DNA of 42,523 bases from Lachnospiraceae bacterium (GCA_028694115.1 JAQUUB010000034.1:1-42523); one strand, 5' to 3'; numbered from the stretch's first letter, positions 1 through 7,733 are shown. Translations and numbers: made by a program. The notes: a model not told the origin generated them from the sequence alone.

Positions 1-60
1 ACCGTGGTCTCAGGCAGTTCAAGAATGTTGTGTCAATAAGTCAGAGTAAAATGCTTGAAT

Positions 61-98
61 TCTCGAGAGGTATGATTACTACTCGAGATTTTTATTTT
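61..98 (+). terminator. Rho-independent terminator of a gene left of the window
   Basis: TCTCGAG at 61-67 and CTCGAGA at 82-88 form a 7-bp stem followed by TTTTTATTTT. The U-tract is on the + strand only, so it ends a rightward transcript whose gene lies mostly or wholly left of base 1. Two short open frames run off the left edge (stops near bases 37 and 47) and could be its C-terminus, but neither is recognisable. Confidence 0.55.
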
Positions 99-121
99 CA
101 GGAGCGCGTCTTACTTAGCGC

Positions 122-829
122 TTACTTCATATCTAATTGGCGGCCTAGAACGACAAGAGTCTTTTTCAATGCTCCTGAGGCTTGTTCGAATTCTTCTATG
201 ATATCTAGTGCCTCGGATAGAGGAGAGTGATTATCGCTCGTTTCTTTATCTTTTTTGTGGTTCTCTTTAAGGTCTTTTGCAATAACAGTGATATCTTCAC
301 CAATTAGTCTACTGAAATAATCATCTTCTTCAATTTCGGATGCTCTTAATGTTTTGATGTAATGCTCTGTATCAGAAACTTGATTTCTCATTTGAATCTT
401 GGCTCTCATGGTAGCTACATAATCATTCAAATTTCGAATTTGCATAGTCGCCAAACTGTCTATGTAGATTTCGGTATCACTTAGCAATTTCCAAAAGTCT
501 TTATGCTTAATCATTTCACAGAGTAAGCGATTGTTTAGTTTTTCACTTCTTAAGATCGCAATCGTTTCATCATCTAGATGCAAGTCTGCAATCTTAGAAT
601 CCCTATGTTCTCTATTCTCGCTAAATCCCAAAAGATAATCACAAGAAACTTCATAATATTCAGCCAAGGTAATAATCGCAGTATGCGAAATATCCTTGTC
701 TTCATTGGTTTCATAACTGCCAAGAGCAGATCTAGATAGCCCAGTGGCATCTGCCAATTCTTCTAGTTTTAGATTTTTTTCTATTCTCAAGTCTTTCAAT
801 TTTTCCTGTATTGATAATTTACATTTCAT
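122..829 (-). CDS. XRE-family transcriptional regulator of the mobile element
   Basis: A 235-residue protein with an N-terminal Cro/C1-type helix-turn-helix, about residues 12-65. It has the pattern LEELADATGLSRSALGSYE and then the typical AEYYEVSCDYLLG segment. The C-terminal 170 residues are charged, helical and not recognised. It is transcribed away from the relaxase operon, the usual position of an element-borne repressor that controls transfer genes. The start is the ATG at 829, preceded on its strand by a weak GGGGTG. The role as repressor of the adjacent mobilization genes is inferred from position. Confidence 0.8.
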   Translation of the reverse strand: MKCKLSIQEKLKDLRIEKNLKLEELADATGLSRSALGSYETNEDKDISHTAIITLAEYYEVSCDYLLGFSENREHRDSKIADLHLDDETIAILRSEKLNNRLLCEMIKHKDFWKLLSDTEIYIDSLATMQIRNLNDYVATMRAKIQMRNQVSDTEHYIKTLRASEIEEDDYFSRLIGEDITVIAKDLKENHKKDKETSDNHSPLSEALDIIEEFEQASGALKKTLVVLGRQLDMK

Positions 830-904
830 GAATTTTCACCCCACATACCATTTTTATAGTCCACTTAAATTAATAATAGTGCAAACAAACGTTCTACACA
901 ATAT

Positions 905-929
905 AAATTTCCATAATCGTGGAAAAATT
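905..929. promoter_or_regulatory. Inverted repeat in divergent control region (possible XRE operator)
   Basis: TTTCCA and TGGAAA flank a 6-base centre, with A/T-rich extension on both arms. It lies in the divergent intergenic region between the xre gene and the mobilization genes, where a repressor site would be expected. Assignment to this regulator is inference. Confidence 0.35.
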
Positions 930-960
930 CTGTTTTTGAATCAAAATCCTACCTTTTGGA

Positions 961-1037
961 TATACCGGAATGCACCTCATTTTTTGTCAGAATCAAGTAG
1001 TAGAAAGGCACTGACAACTGAATGAGCATTCCGTATA
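961..1037. other. Nested inverted repeat; candidate oriT
   Basis: The outer arms are TATAC-C-GGAATGC-ACC-TCATT (961-981) and AATGAGCATTCCGTATA (1021-1037). They pair along 17 bp with a 1-base and a 3-base bulge. The inner arms TTGTCAG (984-990) and CTGACAA (1011-1017) pair inside them. The whole folds as one long cruciform about 150 bp upstream of the first mobilization gene. Relaxase nick regions typically contain such repeats next to the mob operon, so oriT is the favoured reading. A regulatory RNA or replication origin is possible. Confidence 0.5.
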
Positions 1038-1067
1038 AATACTATTTTAGGGAAGCTACGCGATGAT

Positions 1068-1160
1068 ATGAGCGAGCCAAGAGTGGACAACGACACAGCG
1101 CCGAACAGGGTTGCCAGTCAGGAATTGATACGGGGAGATGACGAAGAAATTTTATTTTAA
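1068..1160 (+). CDS. Possible 30-residue ORF in a GC-rich segment
   Basis: An ATG at 1068 opens a 30-codon frame ending at TAA 1158-1160. The peptide is polar and acidic, with MSEPRVDNDT at the start and GDDEEILF at the end. The segment 1050-1140 is clearly richer in G+C than its surroundings. A GGGAAG lies upstream but is rather far from the ATG (about 12 bases). It could be a real small protein, or part of a structured oriT/leader region that happens to be open. Confidence 0.25.
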   Translation: MSEPRVDNDTAPNRVASQELIRGDDEEILF

Positions 1161-1183
1161 TTATTTTAAAAGGAGTGTTTTTA

Positions 1184-1483
1184 ATGAAGAAAACAATTAC
1201 AGAGTATCGAAATGATTTAGCATCCGCAGAAAAACAACTTGAGCAAGCAACGCATCGGATCGAACGATTGGAGCAAAAGATAAAGTACCGTGAAAGCCTG
1301 TCTAGAAAAGAACGTGCTCATCGATTAATTGTCCGTGGGGCAATCCTAGAACAGTATTTTCCGGAGTTAAAGGAACTATCCGAGCCAGAGATTAGCGAAG
1401 TGTTTCACTACATTGTAAAGGATGAATTACATCAAGTGCTAAAGGAAGCAATCGCCTATGTGAAAAAGGAGGTGTTTGGCTAA
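1184..1483 (+). CDS. DUF3847-type small protein of mobilizable elements
   Basis: A 99-residue protein, mostly charged helix with a predicted coiled coil over residues 5-40 (ASAEKQLEQATHRIERLEQK). It resembles DUF3847 proteins, which sit directly upstream of MobA/MobL relaxases in Firmicutes elements; their function is not established, and an accessory role at the relaxosome is plausible. The start is the ATG at 1184, with AGGAG at 1171-1175 correctly spaced; an in-frame GTG at 1175 overlaps that site and is unlikely. Its stop codon overlaps the relaxase start by one base (TAATG), implying translational coupling. Confidence 0.75.
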   Translation: MKKTITEYRNDLASAEKQLEQATHRIERLEQKIKYRESLSRKERAHRLIVRGAILEQYFPELKELSEPEISEVFHYIVKDELHQVLKEAIAYVKKEVFG

Positions 1484-2967
1484 TGGCACTTTATCATTTT
1501 CATGTAAGCAGAGTTTCAAGAGGTGCTGGTCAATCAGCAGTTGCTTCAGCAGCGTATCGAGCCGGTGAAAAATTGGAAGATGAGTACTATGGAGAAGTTG
1601 CAGATTATACCAATAAAGGAGGTGTAATCGAATCAGAAATTCTTGTACCAGAATATGTTCCAGAACCAGAACGACTAAAGGATCGGAAAACGTTATGGAA
1701 TGAAGTGGAGCAAATTGAAAAACATCCACAAGCACAACTAGCCTATAGTTTTGATATTGCCTTACAGAATGAATTATCGATGGAAGAAAATATTGCATTG
1801 GCTAGAGAGTTTGTAACCAAGGAATTTGTTGCAAAAGGAATGATTGCAGATTTATCAATTCATGCTCCTGAGAAAGACGGCGGAATTCAAAATCCACATT
1901 TTCATGTGCTTTGTCCAATTCGACCAATTACCACTAACGGAGAGTGGGGATCCAAGCAACGTCGTGAATATGTCCTAGATGACGACGGAGAAGTTCAGCA
2001 AAAGCCAGATGGCACGAAAGTGTTTAATGCGGTTCCGACAACAGATTGGGGAAGACCAGAAACATTAGAAGATTGGAGAAAAGCTTGGGCCAAAATGGTG
2101 AATGATTATTTTAAAGTACGAGAAATCTCAGCGAGCATTGATAATCGTAGCTATGCAAATCAAGGCATCGAAAGGATAGCACAAGTGCATGAAGGACCGG
2201 CAGTTCGTCAGATGGAGCAAAGAGGAATTTCAACAAGAAAGGGAAGTTTGAATCGTTGGATTAACGAAATCAATCGGATGCATCGAGAGCTGGGGGTCAA
2301 GATTTCTGAATTAGTGGAATGGATCAGGGAACTGAAAACGCAGATGAATGCTTTGAAGGAAGAATATAAGAAGCCTTCTCTTGGGGACATCGTTATTCAG
2401 TATTACGATGCTAGAAATAAGGTTGCAGATACCTATGATCGTGGTAGGCAAAAGGCTAAGATCACGAACGTGAAAGGTATGTTGGAGACGACGAATTTCT
2501 TAAGTGGGAATAAGATTTTCACAGTGGATGATTTAGAAATGGTAATTGATACATCCAATAAAAAACTTCATTCCATTACGGATTCCATAAAACAAAAAGA
2601 AAAGCGTATCAAAGAATTGGATTCATTCGTCAAATACGCTTCCTGGTATGACGAAGGTTTACCAATCCAACAACTTGTCTCAAAACAGAAATTCACAAAG
2701 AAAAGGGATGATTTAGAATCTCAGTATCATGCAGAACTAACCAAGTTTAGAACGGCCAAACGTATTCTAAAAGAAAATGGAATATCAGAGCCTACTCCAA
2801 AGAAATGGCTCAATGAGAAAACTCAGATCCAGGCTTCTTATGATATGGAATATTCAGAATTGAAAGATATTCGTTCCATGGTGAAAGAACTTTACAAAGT
2901 TAAAAGGATTGTGAATGATGTTATGTCCAAGAATGAACCAAACAAGAAGAGGGAGGTGGAGCGATGA
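1483..2967 (+). CDS. MobA/MobL family relaxase (MobQ type)
   Basis: A 494-residue conjugative relaxase that nicks at oriT and pilots the transferred strand. The N-terminal 150 residues carry the family signatures: MALYHFHVSRVSRGAGQSAV, a candidate catalytic Tyr at residue 25 (AAYRAGEKL), and the metal-binding histidines H127, H139 and H141 in IHAPEKDGG and NPHFHVL. The rest is long charged helix, with no primase or helicase domain visible. No coupling protein or type IV secretion gene is seen, so the element probably depends on a helper conjugative element. It overlaps the upstream gene by one base and the next by four (ATGA). Confidence 0.92.
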   Translation: MALYHFHVSRVSRGAGQSAVASAAYRAGEKLEDEYYGEVADYTNKGGVIESEILVPEYVPEPERLKDRKTLWNEVEQIEKHPQAQLAYSFDIALQNELSMEENIALAREFVTKEFVAKGMIADLSIHAPEKDGGIQNPHFHVLCPIRPITTNGEWGSKQRREYVLDDDGEVQQKPDGTKVFNAVPTTDWGRPETLEDWRKAWAKMVNDYFKVREISASIDNRSYANQGIERIAQVHEGPAVRQMEQRGISTRKGSLNRWINEINRMHRELGVKISELVEWIRELKTQMNALKEEYKKPSLGDIVIQYYDARNKVADTYDRGRQKAKITNVKGMLETTNFLSGNKIFTVDDLEMVIDTSNKKLHSITDSIKQKEKRIKELDSFVKYASWYDEGLPIQQLVSKQKFTKKRDDLESQYHAELTKFRTAKRILKENGISEPTPKKWLNEKTQIQASYDMEYSELKDIRSMVKELYKVKRIVNDVMSKNEPNKKREVER

Positions 2968-3572
2968 ATGTATTTGATGTAATTAAAGAGAATCTAACAA
3001 CTCGCCAGATTATTGCAAACGAAGGTTTTTATATAAGTCGTAATGGAATGATGAAATGTCCTTTTCACGATGATCATCATCCTAGCTTAAACGTGAAAGA
3101 GCGTTTCAAGTGTTTTGCTTGTGGAGAATATGGCGATGGGATTAATTTCGTAGCGAAACTTTATGGACTAAGTTTATTAAGTGCAGCGAAAAGAATTGCC
3201 GATAATTTTGCCTTGGCTTATGACAATAGCAAGGGCAATCGGTCCATGAAATCAATCAAACAAGTAAAATCGGATCGAGTCGTTTTTGCAGAAAAAAAGC
3301 GAGATTTATTATCTGTTCTAAGTGCGCTTGTAAGTACGATTGCATTAGCAGAAAGAGAATATACACCATCTGATCCAGAGGATGCCACTTGGCATCCTTT
3401 TTATATTGAGGCGATGCAGATGAAGGATTATGTGTTGTATCTATACGATTATGTTCTGTTTGAAATTTCAACCGCAGAATTAGAAAAAGAAATGGATGAA
3501 TTAACACAGGAGGTAGAAAAACTTGGAAGAAATCTTGATGATGTCCGTGGAGGACATAAAGAATATGCTTGA
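2964..3572 (+). CDS. CHC2 zinc-finger (DnaG-type) protein
   Basis: A 202-residue protein whose first 80 residues form a DnaG-type CHC2 zinc-binding domain: C32-P-F-H35 and C50-F-A-C53, followed by GEYGDGINFVAKL. No TOPRIM catalytic domain follows, so it is a stand-alone zinc finger and not a complete primase. The C-terminal half is helical and charged. It overlaps the relaxase stop by 4 bases, and its last 50 bases overlap the VapE start. With the VapE ATPase it likely supports element DNA replication after transfer or excision; this role is inferred. Confidence 0.8.
   Translation: MNVFDVIKENLTTRQIIANEGFYISRNGMMKCPFHDDHHPSLNVKERFKCFACGEYGDGINFVAKLYGLSLLSAAKRIADNFALAYDNSKGNRSMKSIKQVKSDRVVFAEKKRDLLSVLSALVSTIALAEREYTPSDPEDATWHPFYIEAMQMKDYVLYLYDYVLFEISTAELEKEMDELTQEVEKLGRNLDDVRGGHKEYA
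3508..3513 (+). promoter_or_regulatory. Ribosome binding site selecting a TTG start
   Basis: AGGAGG at 3508-3513 lies 9 bases before a TTG at 3523. It is inside the coding sequence of the upstream gene and supports TTG 3523 over the later ATG codons at 3538 and 3541. Confidence 0.55.
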
Positions 3573-4845
3573 TACGTCTGAAAAAGGTTGGCCTTACAAC
3601 ACCATCGATAATGCAACAATTGTCTTTAAAAATGATTCATTATTTGCTGGAAATATAAGAGAAAATCTTTTTAGAGAACGGATTGAATTGTTTGGAACGA
3701 TGTCTTGGAGCAGAAACAAGCGTGAGATTACAGATAAGGATGAAATCCACATCATTCATTATCTTGAAAAGAATTACAGATTAAATAACGAGCGTAGAAT
3801 TCGTGCTGGGATGCAAATCGTAGCGACAGAAAATGAATATCATCCAATACGAGAATATCTACGATCTCTTAAGTGGGATGGTAAGGAGAGAGCAAGATAT
3901 GCCTTGCCACATTTCCTTGGAGTAGAGAATACAGAATATCAGTACGAGGCAATCAAATTATTTATGCTAGGTGCCATTCATAGAGTGTTTATGCCAGGAT
4001 GTAAGTTTGAATATATGTTATGTCTCGTGGGTGGACAGGGTGCTGGCAAATCTACATTTATTCGATTCCTAGCGACATTGGACCTATGGTTTACCGATGA
4101 TTTGAAACGAATGGATGATGATAAAGTGTATGAGCATTTAGCGGGTCATTGGATCTGTGAAATAGCAGAAATGCTTGCGATATTAAACACAAAATACAAT
4201 GAAGCCACGAAAGCATTTCTAAGTAAGCAATATGATAATTACCGCCTTCCCTATGGCACTAGAGCAGAAGATAGACCTAGACAATGTGTATTTGCTGGCA
4301 CCTCGAATGTACAGAATTTCTTGCCACTTGATCGAAGTGGTAATCGTAGATTCTTGCCGATTAAATGTGATGCCACTAAGGCTGAGGTTCATATTCTTGA
4401 TAACGAAGTAGAATCAAGATCCTATATCGAGCAAATGTGGGCGGAGATGATGCATCTATATCTGCAAGGAAATGTGAAAATGAAGCTACCCAAGCATATA
4501 GAAAAGGATCTGGCGAAATATCAGCAAACATTTATGGCAGAAGATACTTGGACTGGTTTGATTCAAGATTGGTTAGAAAAGTCTAGTAAAGAGATCGTAT
4601 GTGTTCAACAGATTTACAATGAAACCTTGAATATGCTTGGAAAGCCATCTGCTAGAGATTCTAGGGAAATCGGAGAAATCATGAATAACATGATGGAAGA
4701 GTGGGAGGCTTATCCTAATCCAAGAAATATCCCAGGCTATGGTAAGCAACGAGGTTGGTTGCGCAAGGTGGAAACAGAAACTGGAAACACAGCAACAACA
4801 TTTGTACAACTAGAACTGACAAATGCAGAGTGTCCTTTCAAGTAG
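3523..4845 (+). CDS. VapE-family (virulence-associated E) ATPase/helicase
   Basis: A 440-residue P-loop ATPase of the virulence-associated E family, common in phage satellites and mobilizable elements as a replication helicase. The Walker A motif is GGQGAGKST at about residues 170-178. An acidic HWICEIAEM follows as a Walker B-like segment, then AGTSNVQNFLPLD and RSGNRRFLPI, matching the sensor-1 and arginine-finger regions of SF3/AAA+-like VapE proteins. The start is TTG at 3523, set by an AGGAGG; the frame overlaps the CHC2 gene by 50 bases. Replication of the excised element is the likely role. Confidence 0.88.
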   Translation: MEEILMMSVEDIKNMLDTSEKGWPYNTIDNATIVFKNDSLFAGNIRENLFRERIELFGTMSWSRNKREITDKDEIHIIHYLEKNYRLNNERRIRAGMQIVATENEYHPIREYLRSLKWDGKERARYALPHFLGVENTEYQYEAIKLFMLGAIHRVFMPGCKFEYMLCLVGGQGAGKSTFIRFLATLDLWFTDDLKRMDDDKVYEHLAGHWICEIAEMLAILNTKYNEATKAFLSKQYDNYRLPYGTRAEDRPRQCVFAGTSNVQNFLPLDRSGNRRFLPIKCDATKAEVHILDNEVESRSYIEQMWAEMMHLYLQGNVKMKLPKHIEKDLAKYQQTFMAEDTWTGLIQDWLEKSSKEIVCVQQIYNETLNMLGKPSARDSREIGEIMNNMMEEWEAYPNPRNIPGYGKQRGWLRKVETETGNTATTFVQLELTNAECPFK

Positions 4846-4980
4846 GCGTATTTGTGGGGTTTAGAAAGGTGTGAAAAAATGAATGTTGAAATAATTAAGT
4901 TTTATACCAGTCTGTTTCCAAGATGTGTTTCCATGGAAATAGAGTTTTGTATTTTAGAAAGAAGAGGGAGGATCATCAAT

Positions 4981-5205
4981 ATGGAGAATATAGTTCCAAT
5001 TTATAAGAAACTTGCCACACCAATCTGGTTAAAGTATTCTTTATCAATTCAAGAAGCTGCAGATTATTTTGGAATTGGAGAGAAGAGACTTCGCCAGCTT
5101 GTGGCAGAAAATGAAGGCGCTGATTTTTTATTAGAAATCGGCAGTCACATTAAGATTAAGAGACGCCGTTTTGAAGAATATCTTGACGAAGCATATGCGG
5201 TGTAA
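4981..5205 (+). CDS. xis: Excisionase (Tn916 Xis-like)
   Basis: A 74-residue winged-helix recombination directionality factor that helps the integrase excise the element. It has the MerR/Xis-like pattern YSLSIQEAADYFGIGEKRLR and IKIKRRRFEEYLDEAYAV, close in length and order to Tn916 Xis. The start at 4981 is chosen because GGGAGGA (4966-4972) is well spaced before it; a longer upstream frame from 4852 lacks such a site. The integrase follows after about 110 bases containing nested inverted repeats. Confidence 0.88.
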   Translation: MENIVPIYKKLATPIWLKYSLSIQEAADYFGIGEKRLRQLVAENEGADFLLEIGSHIKIKRRRFEEYLDEAYAV

Positions 5206-5232
5206 ATAACAACACATTGATTTAAATAGCTG

Positions 5233-5300
5233 TGGCAGACAAACACTTTGACTGATATAATATCAGTTAGGTAATGTCTGCCATTCTTATTTTGAAGAAT
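5233..5300 (+). promoter_or_regulatory. Nested inverted repeats and promoter before int
   Basis: TGGCAGACA (5233-5241) pairs with TGTCTGCCA (5275-5283). Inside lies the palindrome ACTGATATAATATCAGT (5251-5267). A third small repeat, ATTCTT/AAGAAT, spans 5283-5300. A TTGACT at 5248-5253 and TATAAT at 5256-5261 sit within the structure. This looks like an integrase control region, in which repeats could bind Xis or a repressor, or fold in the mRNA. Which of these applies cannot be read from sequence. Confidence 0.5.
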
Positions 5301-5316
5301 GGAAGGAGACATGATT

Positions 5317-6513
5317 ATGAGTGAAAAAAGGAGAGATAAAAGAGGACGTATTTTACACAATGGAGAAATGCAGATGCCAGATGGGCGGTATCGATATAAG
5401 TATGATGAAGATGGAAAAGTCAAATATATCTATAGCTGGAGATTAGATCACAATGACAGAGTGGTAGATGGTAAGCGAAAAGATGTTTCTCTTCGTGAGA
5501 AAGAGAAGGAAATCCAAGCGAATCAATTTAAGCAAATTGCTACCAATGGTGACGATATGACAGTTTTTGAATTAGTTGAGAAGTATATTGCAACTAAGAC
5601 TGGCGTAAGGCCTACTACAGAGGCTGGATATCGAACAGTAATAAATTGGCTGAAGAAGGATCCTTTTGGCAAGAAACTCATCCATACAGTTCGTATTTCA
5701 GATGCTAAGACCTGGTTGATTTATCTTCAGAAGAAGGAAGGTAAGAGCTACAGCTCAATCCATACGATTCGAGGAGTATTAAGACCAGCATTTCGTCTAG
5801 CTTTAGATGATGATATCATTCGCAAAAATCCATTTGATTTTATGCTTGTGAATGTGGTGGTGAACGATAGTGTAACGCGTGAAGCAATTACGAGAGATGA
5901 GGAGCGAAAGTTCCTTAAGTTTGTTAAAGAAGACAATCATTTCTGCAAATATTATGAAGGCATCTATATACTTTTTAAGACTGGTCTTCGTATTTCGGAA
6001 TTTTGTGGGTTAACCTTCTCAGATATTGATTTCAAGAATCATACCATTAACGTGAATCATCAACTTCAAAAGAGATCAAACATTGGATATTATATCGAGG
6101 ATACCAAGACTACAAGTGGGGAGCGCATTCTACCTATGACAAAGGAAGTAGAGGATTGCTTTAAGACAATTATTGAAAAGCGTAAAGCCCTAAAGGTTGA
6201 ACCAATGGTGGATGGTGTATCTGGATTTTTATATTTTGATAAGGATGGAAGTATTATGTATTCCCTTCATTGGGAGCATTATTTCAAGCATATCCTTCAA
6301 AAGTATAATAAAATCTACAAGATCCAAATGCCAAAAATTACACCTCATGTATGTAGACATACGTATTGTAGTAATATGTCGAGGTCCGGCATGAATCCAA
6401 AGACGCTTCAGTACCTTAGGGGGCATTCTGATATTAGTGTTACACTCAATACCTATACGCATGTGAAATTTGAGGATGCGAAGGAAGAGATGGCTAGATT
6501 AAAAGTAATTTAA
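5317..6513 (+). CDS. int: Tyrosine recombinase/integrase, Tn916 family
   Basis: A 398-residue integrase that inserts and excises the element. The N-terminal arm-binding domain starts MSEKRRDKRGRIL and contains YIYSWRL, as in Tn916 Int. A SAM-like core-binding domain covers about residues 80-180, and the catalytic domain 190-398. Catalytic residues visible are R225 (KTGLRISEFCGL), H344-x2-R347 (HVCRHTY), H370 (RGHSD) and nucleophile Y380 (LNTYTHV). The start at 5317 is chosen because AAGGAG (5303-5308) is 8 bases upstream; the ATGs at 5299 and 5311 are too early. It is complete and apparently functional. It lies last in the element, next to the attachment site. Confidence 0.95.
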   Translation: MSEKRRDKRGRILHNGEMQMPDGRYRYKYDEDGKVKYIYSWRLDHNDRVVDGKRKDVSLREKEKEIQANQFKQIATNGDDMTVFELVEKYIATKTGVRPTTEAGYRTVINWLKKDPFGKKLIHTVRISDAKTWLIYLQKKEGKSYSSIHTIRGVLRPAFRLALDDDIIRKNPFDFMLVNVVVNDSVTREAITRDEERKFLKFVKEDNHFCKYYEGIYILFKTGLRISEFCGLTFSDIDFKNHTINVNHQLQKRSNIGYYIEDTKTTSGERILPMTKEVEDCFKTIIEKRKALKVEPMVDGVSGFLYFDKDGSIMYSLHWEHYFKHILQKYNKIYKIQMPKITPHVCRHTYCSNMSRSGMNPKTLQYLRGHSDISVTLNTYTHVKFEDAKEEMARLKVI

Positions 6514-6532
6514 AATACGCAAAAAAAGGCGA

Positions 6533-6557
6533 GGTATAAAACACAAATTTTTATACC
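6533..6557 (+). terminator. Hairpin after int (weak terminator)
   Basis: GGTATAAA and TTTATACC pair around an A/T-rich loop just after the int stop. The T-run is within the 3' arm, not after it, so termination may be weak. It may also separate int transcription from the phosphatase gene. Confidence 0.4.
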
Positions 6558-6565
6558 GATTGGTA

Positions 6566-6599
6566 ACTAAAGTATGCCAAAATATACTAAAGTATGCCA
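6566..6599 (+). repeat. Two 14-base direct repeats; candidate integrase arm sites
   Basis: ACTAAAGTATGCCA occurs at 6566-6579 and again at 6586-6599, exactly 20 bases apart, between the int stop and the recombined gene end. Tn916-family integrases bind direct repeats near the element end through their N-terminal domain. The position and spacing fit that role; the binding itself is inferred. Confidence 0.6.
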
Positions 6600-6664
6600 C
6601 CAAGACGCTTTTTGAAAAGGGCTACAAAGCCCGTAAATACAAGGAAAACGAGGATTTTAAAGGG

Positions 6665-6725
6665 ATGATAAAAATACTTTTCGTCTGCCACGGCAACATC
6701 TGCCGCTCGCCAATGGCAGAATTTG
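6665..6725 (+). other. Putative attR: element/chromosome junction inside a phosphatase gene
   Basis: The first 16 or so codons of the phosphatase use GC-rich codons (for example TGC CAC GGC AAC ATC TGC CGC TCG). From about 6710 the same gene switches to the AT-rich codons typical of the window. The integrase lies immediately upstream. This is what is expected if the element carries its own copy of the conserved 5' end of its target gene and crossover fell at about 6709-6725. The left copy of the core is outside the window, so the exact core cannot be fixed. Confidence 0.6.
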
Positions 6726-7138
6726 TTATGAAGGATCTTGTTCAAAGGAAAGGGTTAGAGGATAGCTTTTATATTGCTTCTGCAGCTACTAGTACAGAGG
6801 AAATTGGAAATCCTGTACATCATGGAACAAGACGAAAGCTTAGGGAAGTTGGAATAGTAACGGAGGGAAAATGTGCGGTACAACTTACTAGAAATGATTA
6901 TGAAAACTATGATTATCTAATAGGCATGGAGCAAAGGAATATTACGAATATGCTTCGAATACTTGGAGGAGATCCACATAGAAAAGTATATCGCTTGCTG
7001 GACTTCTCAGATACTCCTAGAGATATCGCAGATCCTTGGTATACAGATAATTTTGATATTACCTATCAAGATGTATTAGAGGGCTGCAATGCATTGCTAG
7101 CATTTATACAAGTCAATAAACAGAAAGGAAACAATTGA
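6665..7138 (+). CDS. Low-molecular-weight protein tyrosine phosphatase, 5' end replaced by element
   Basis: A 157-residue cytoplasmic phosphatase of the LMW-PTP/ArsC fold. The P-loop is C8-HGNIC-R14-S at the N-terminus, and the general-acid loop is DPWYTDN near residue 120. Length is normal for the family. The ATG at 6665 has GAGGA 10 bases upstream; longer starts read into element DNA. The gene now depends on element-derived upstream sequence for expression, since the integration site is inside its first codons. The likely substrate is a phosphotyrosine protein; the physiological target is unknown. Confidence 0.88.
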   Translation: MIKILFVCHGNICRSPMAEFVMKDLVQRKGLEDSFYIASAATSTEEIGNPVHHGTRRKLREVGIVTEGKCAVQLTRNDYENYDYLIGMEQRNITNMLRILGGDPHRKVYRLLDFSDTPRDIADPWYTDNFDITYQDVLEGCNALLAFIQVNKQKGNN

Positions 7139-7139
7139 A

Positions 7140-7316
7140 TATGAATTTTTATATGCTAACAAAAGAGATGCTATAGCGACCATTTATCAGGGCATGGGAG
7201 TAAGGGATAATGAACATTTAAAAGAGTGGCTTGATGGACTTCTTGGTGTGAAGAAGTCCATCACAAGGGAGGAATTGAGGAGTTTTCCTTGTTTGCTATC
7301 AATGTTAAGAATATAA
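7140..7316 (+). pseudogene. Possible gene remnant, not recognised
   Basis: An open frame overlapping the phosphatase end reads like protein (for example YANKRDAIATIYQGMGV, then EHLKEWLDGLLGVKK) but has no start codon or ribosome binding site at its head. The first ATG is at 7194 and would give only 40 residues. It may be the C-terminal remnant of a gene truncated by an old rearrangement. The family was not identified. Confidence 0.35.
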
Positions 7317-7328
7317 AATACTGTAGTA

Positions 7329-7733
7329 TCATTCTCCAGTAACAACCGAGTATGGCCAATCAATAATTCCACCAAAATCATAAACGTTGGAATAGCCAAG
7401 GTCTACCAGACTTTGTGCGGCAATGGCACTTCTTCGTCCGCTACGACAATACACAAGAATCGTGGAAGAGGTGTCAGGTAAGGTGATTTCTGCTTGCTGG
7501 GGGATTGTATCATAGGGAAGAAGCGTTGCATTTTCAATATGTCCCTCAAGATATTCCTCATTGGTTCTCACGTCAAGAATGATTACATTCGGATTTTGAT
7601 CAATCATTTCCTTCGCTTTTGCAGCAGTAATCGTTTGGAAACTTTGTTTTTCTGTTTTTTGATATAAATTGAAAAATAGAATACTGATTAGAGCGAGAAA
7701 AATAGTTGCAGTTATAATAATTGTTTTTTTCAT
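7329..7733 (-). CDS. Membrane-anchored rhodanese-like protein
   Basis: A 134-residue protein with one N-terminal hydrophobic segment (about residues 4-22, IIITATIFLALISILFF) and then a single rhodanese domain. The active-site loop is VYCRSGRRSA with the catalytic Cys, preceded by the typical NVIILDVRTNEEYLEGHI. It probably acts outside the membrane as a sulfurtransferase or thiol carrier. The start at 7733 follows GGAGG on its strand; the upstream ATG at 7745 contains that site and is rejected. The gene is alone, convergent with the phosphatase. Confidence 0.88.
   Translation of the reverse strand: MKKTIIITATIFLALISILFFNLYQKTEKQSFQTITAAKAKEMIDQNPNVIILDVRTNEEYLEGHIENATLLPYDTIPQQAEITLPDTSSTILVYCRSGRRSAIAAQSLVDLGYSNVYDFGGIIDWPYSVVTGE

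Noticed and set aside
30..230. 66-residue + strand frame
   Set aside because: It overlaps the xre gene on the opposite strand and a terminator, and has no ribosome binding site.
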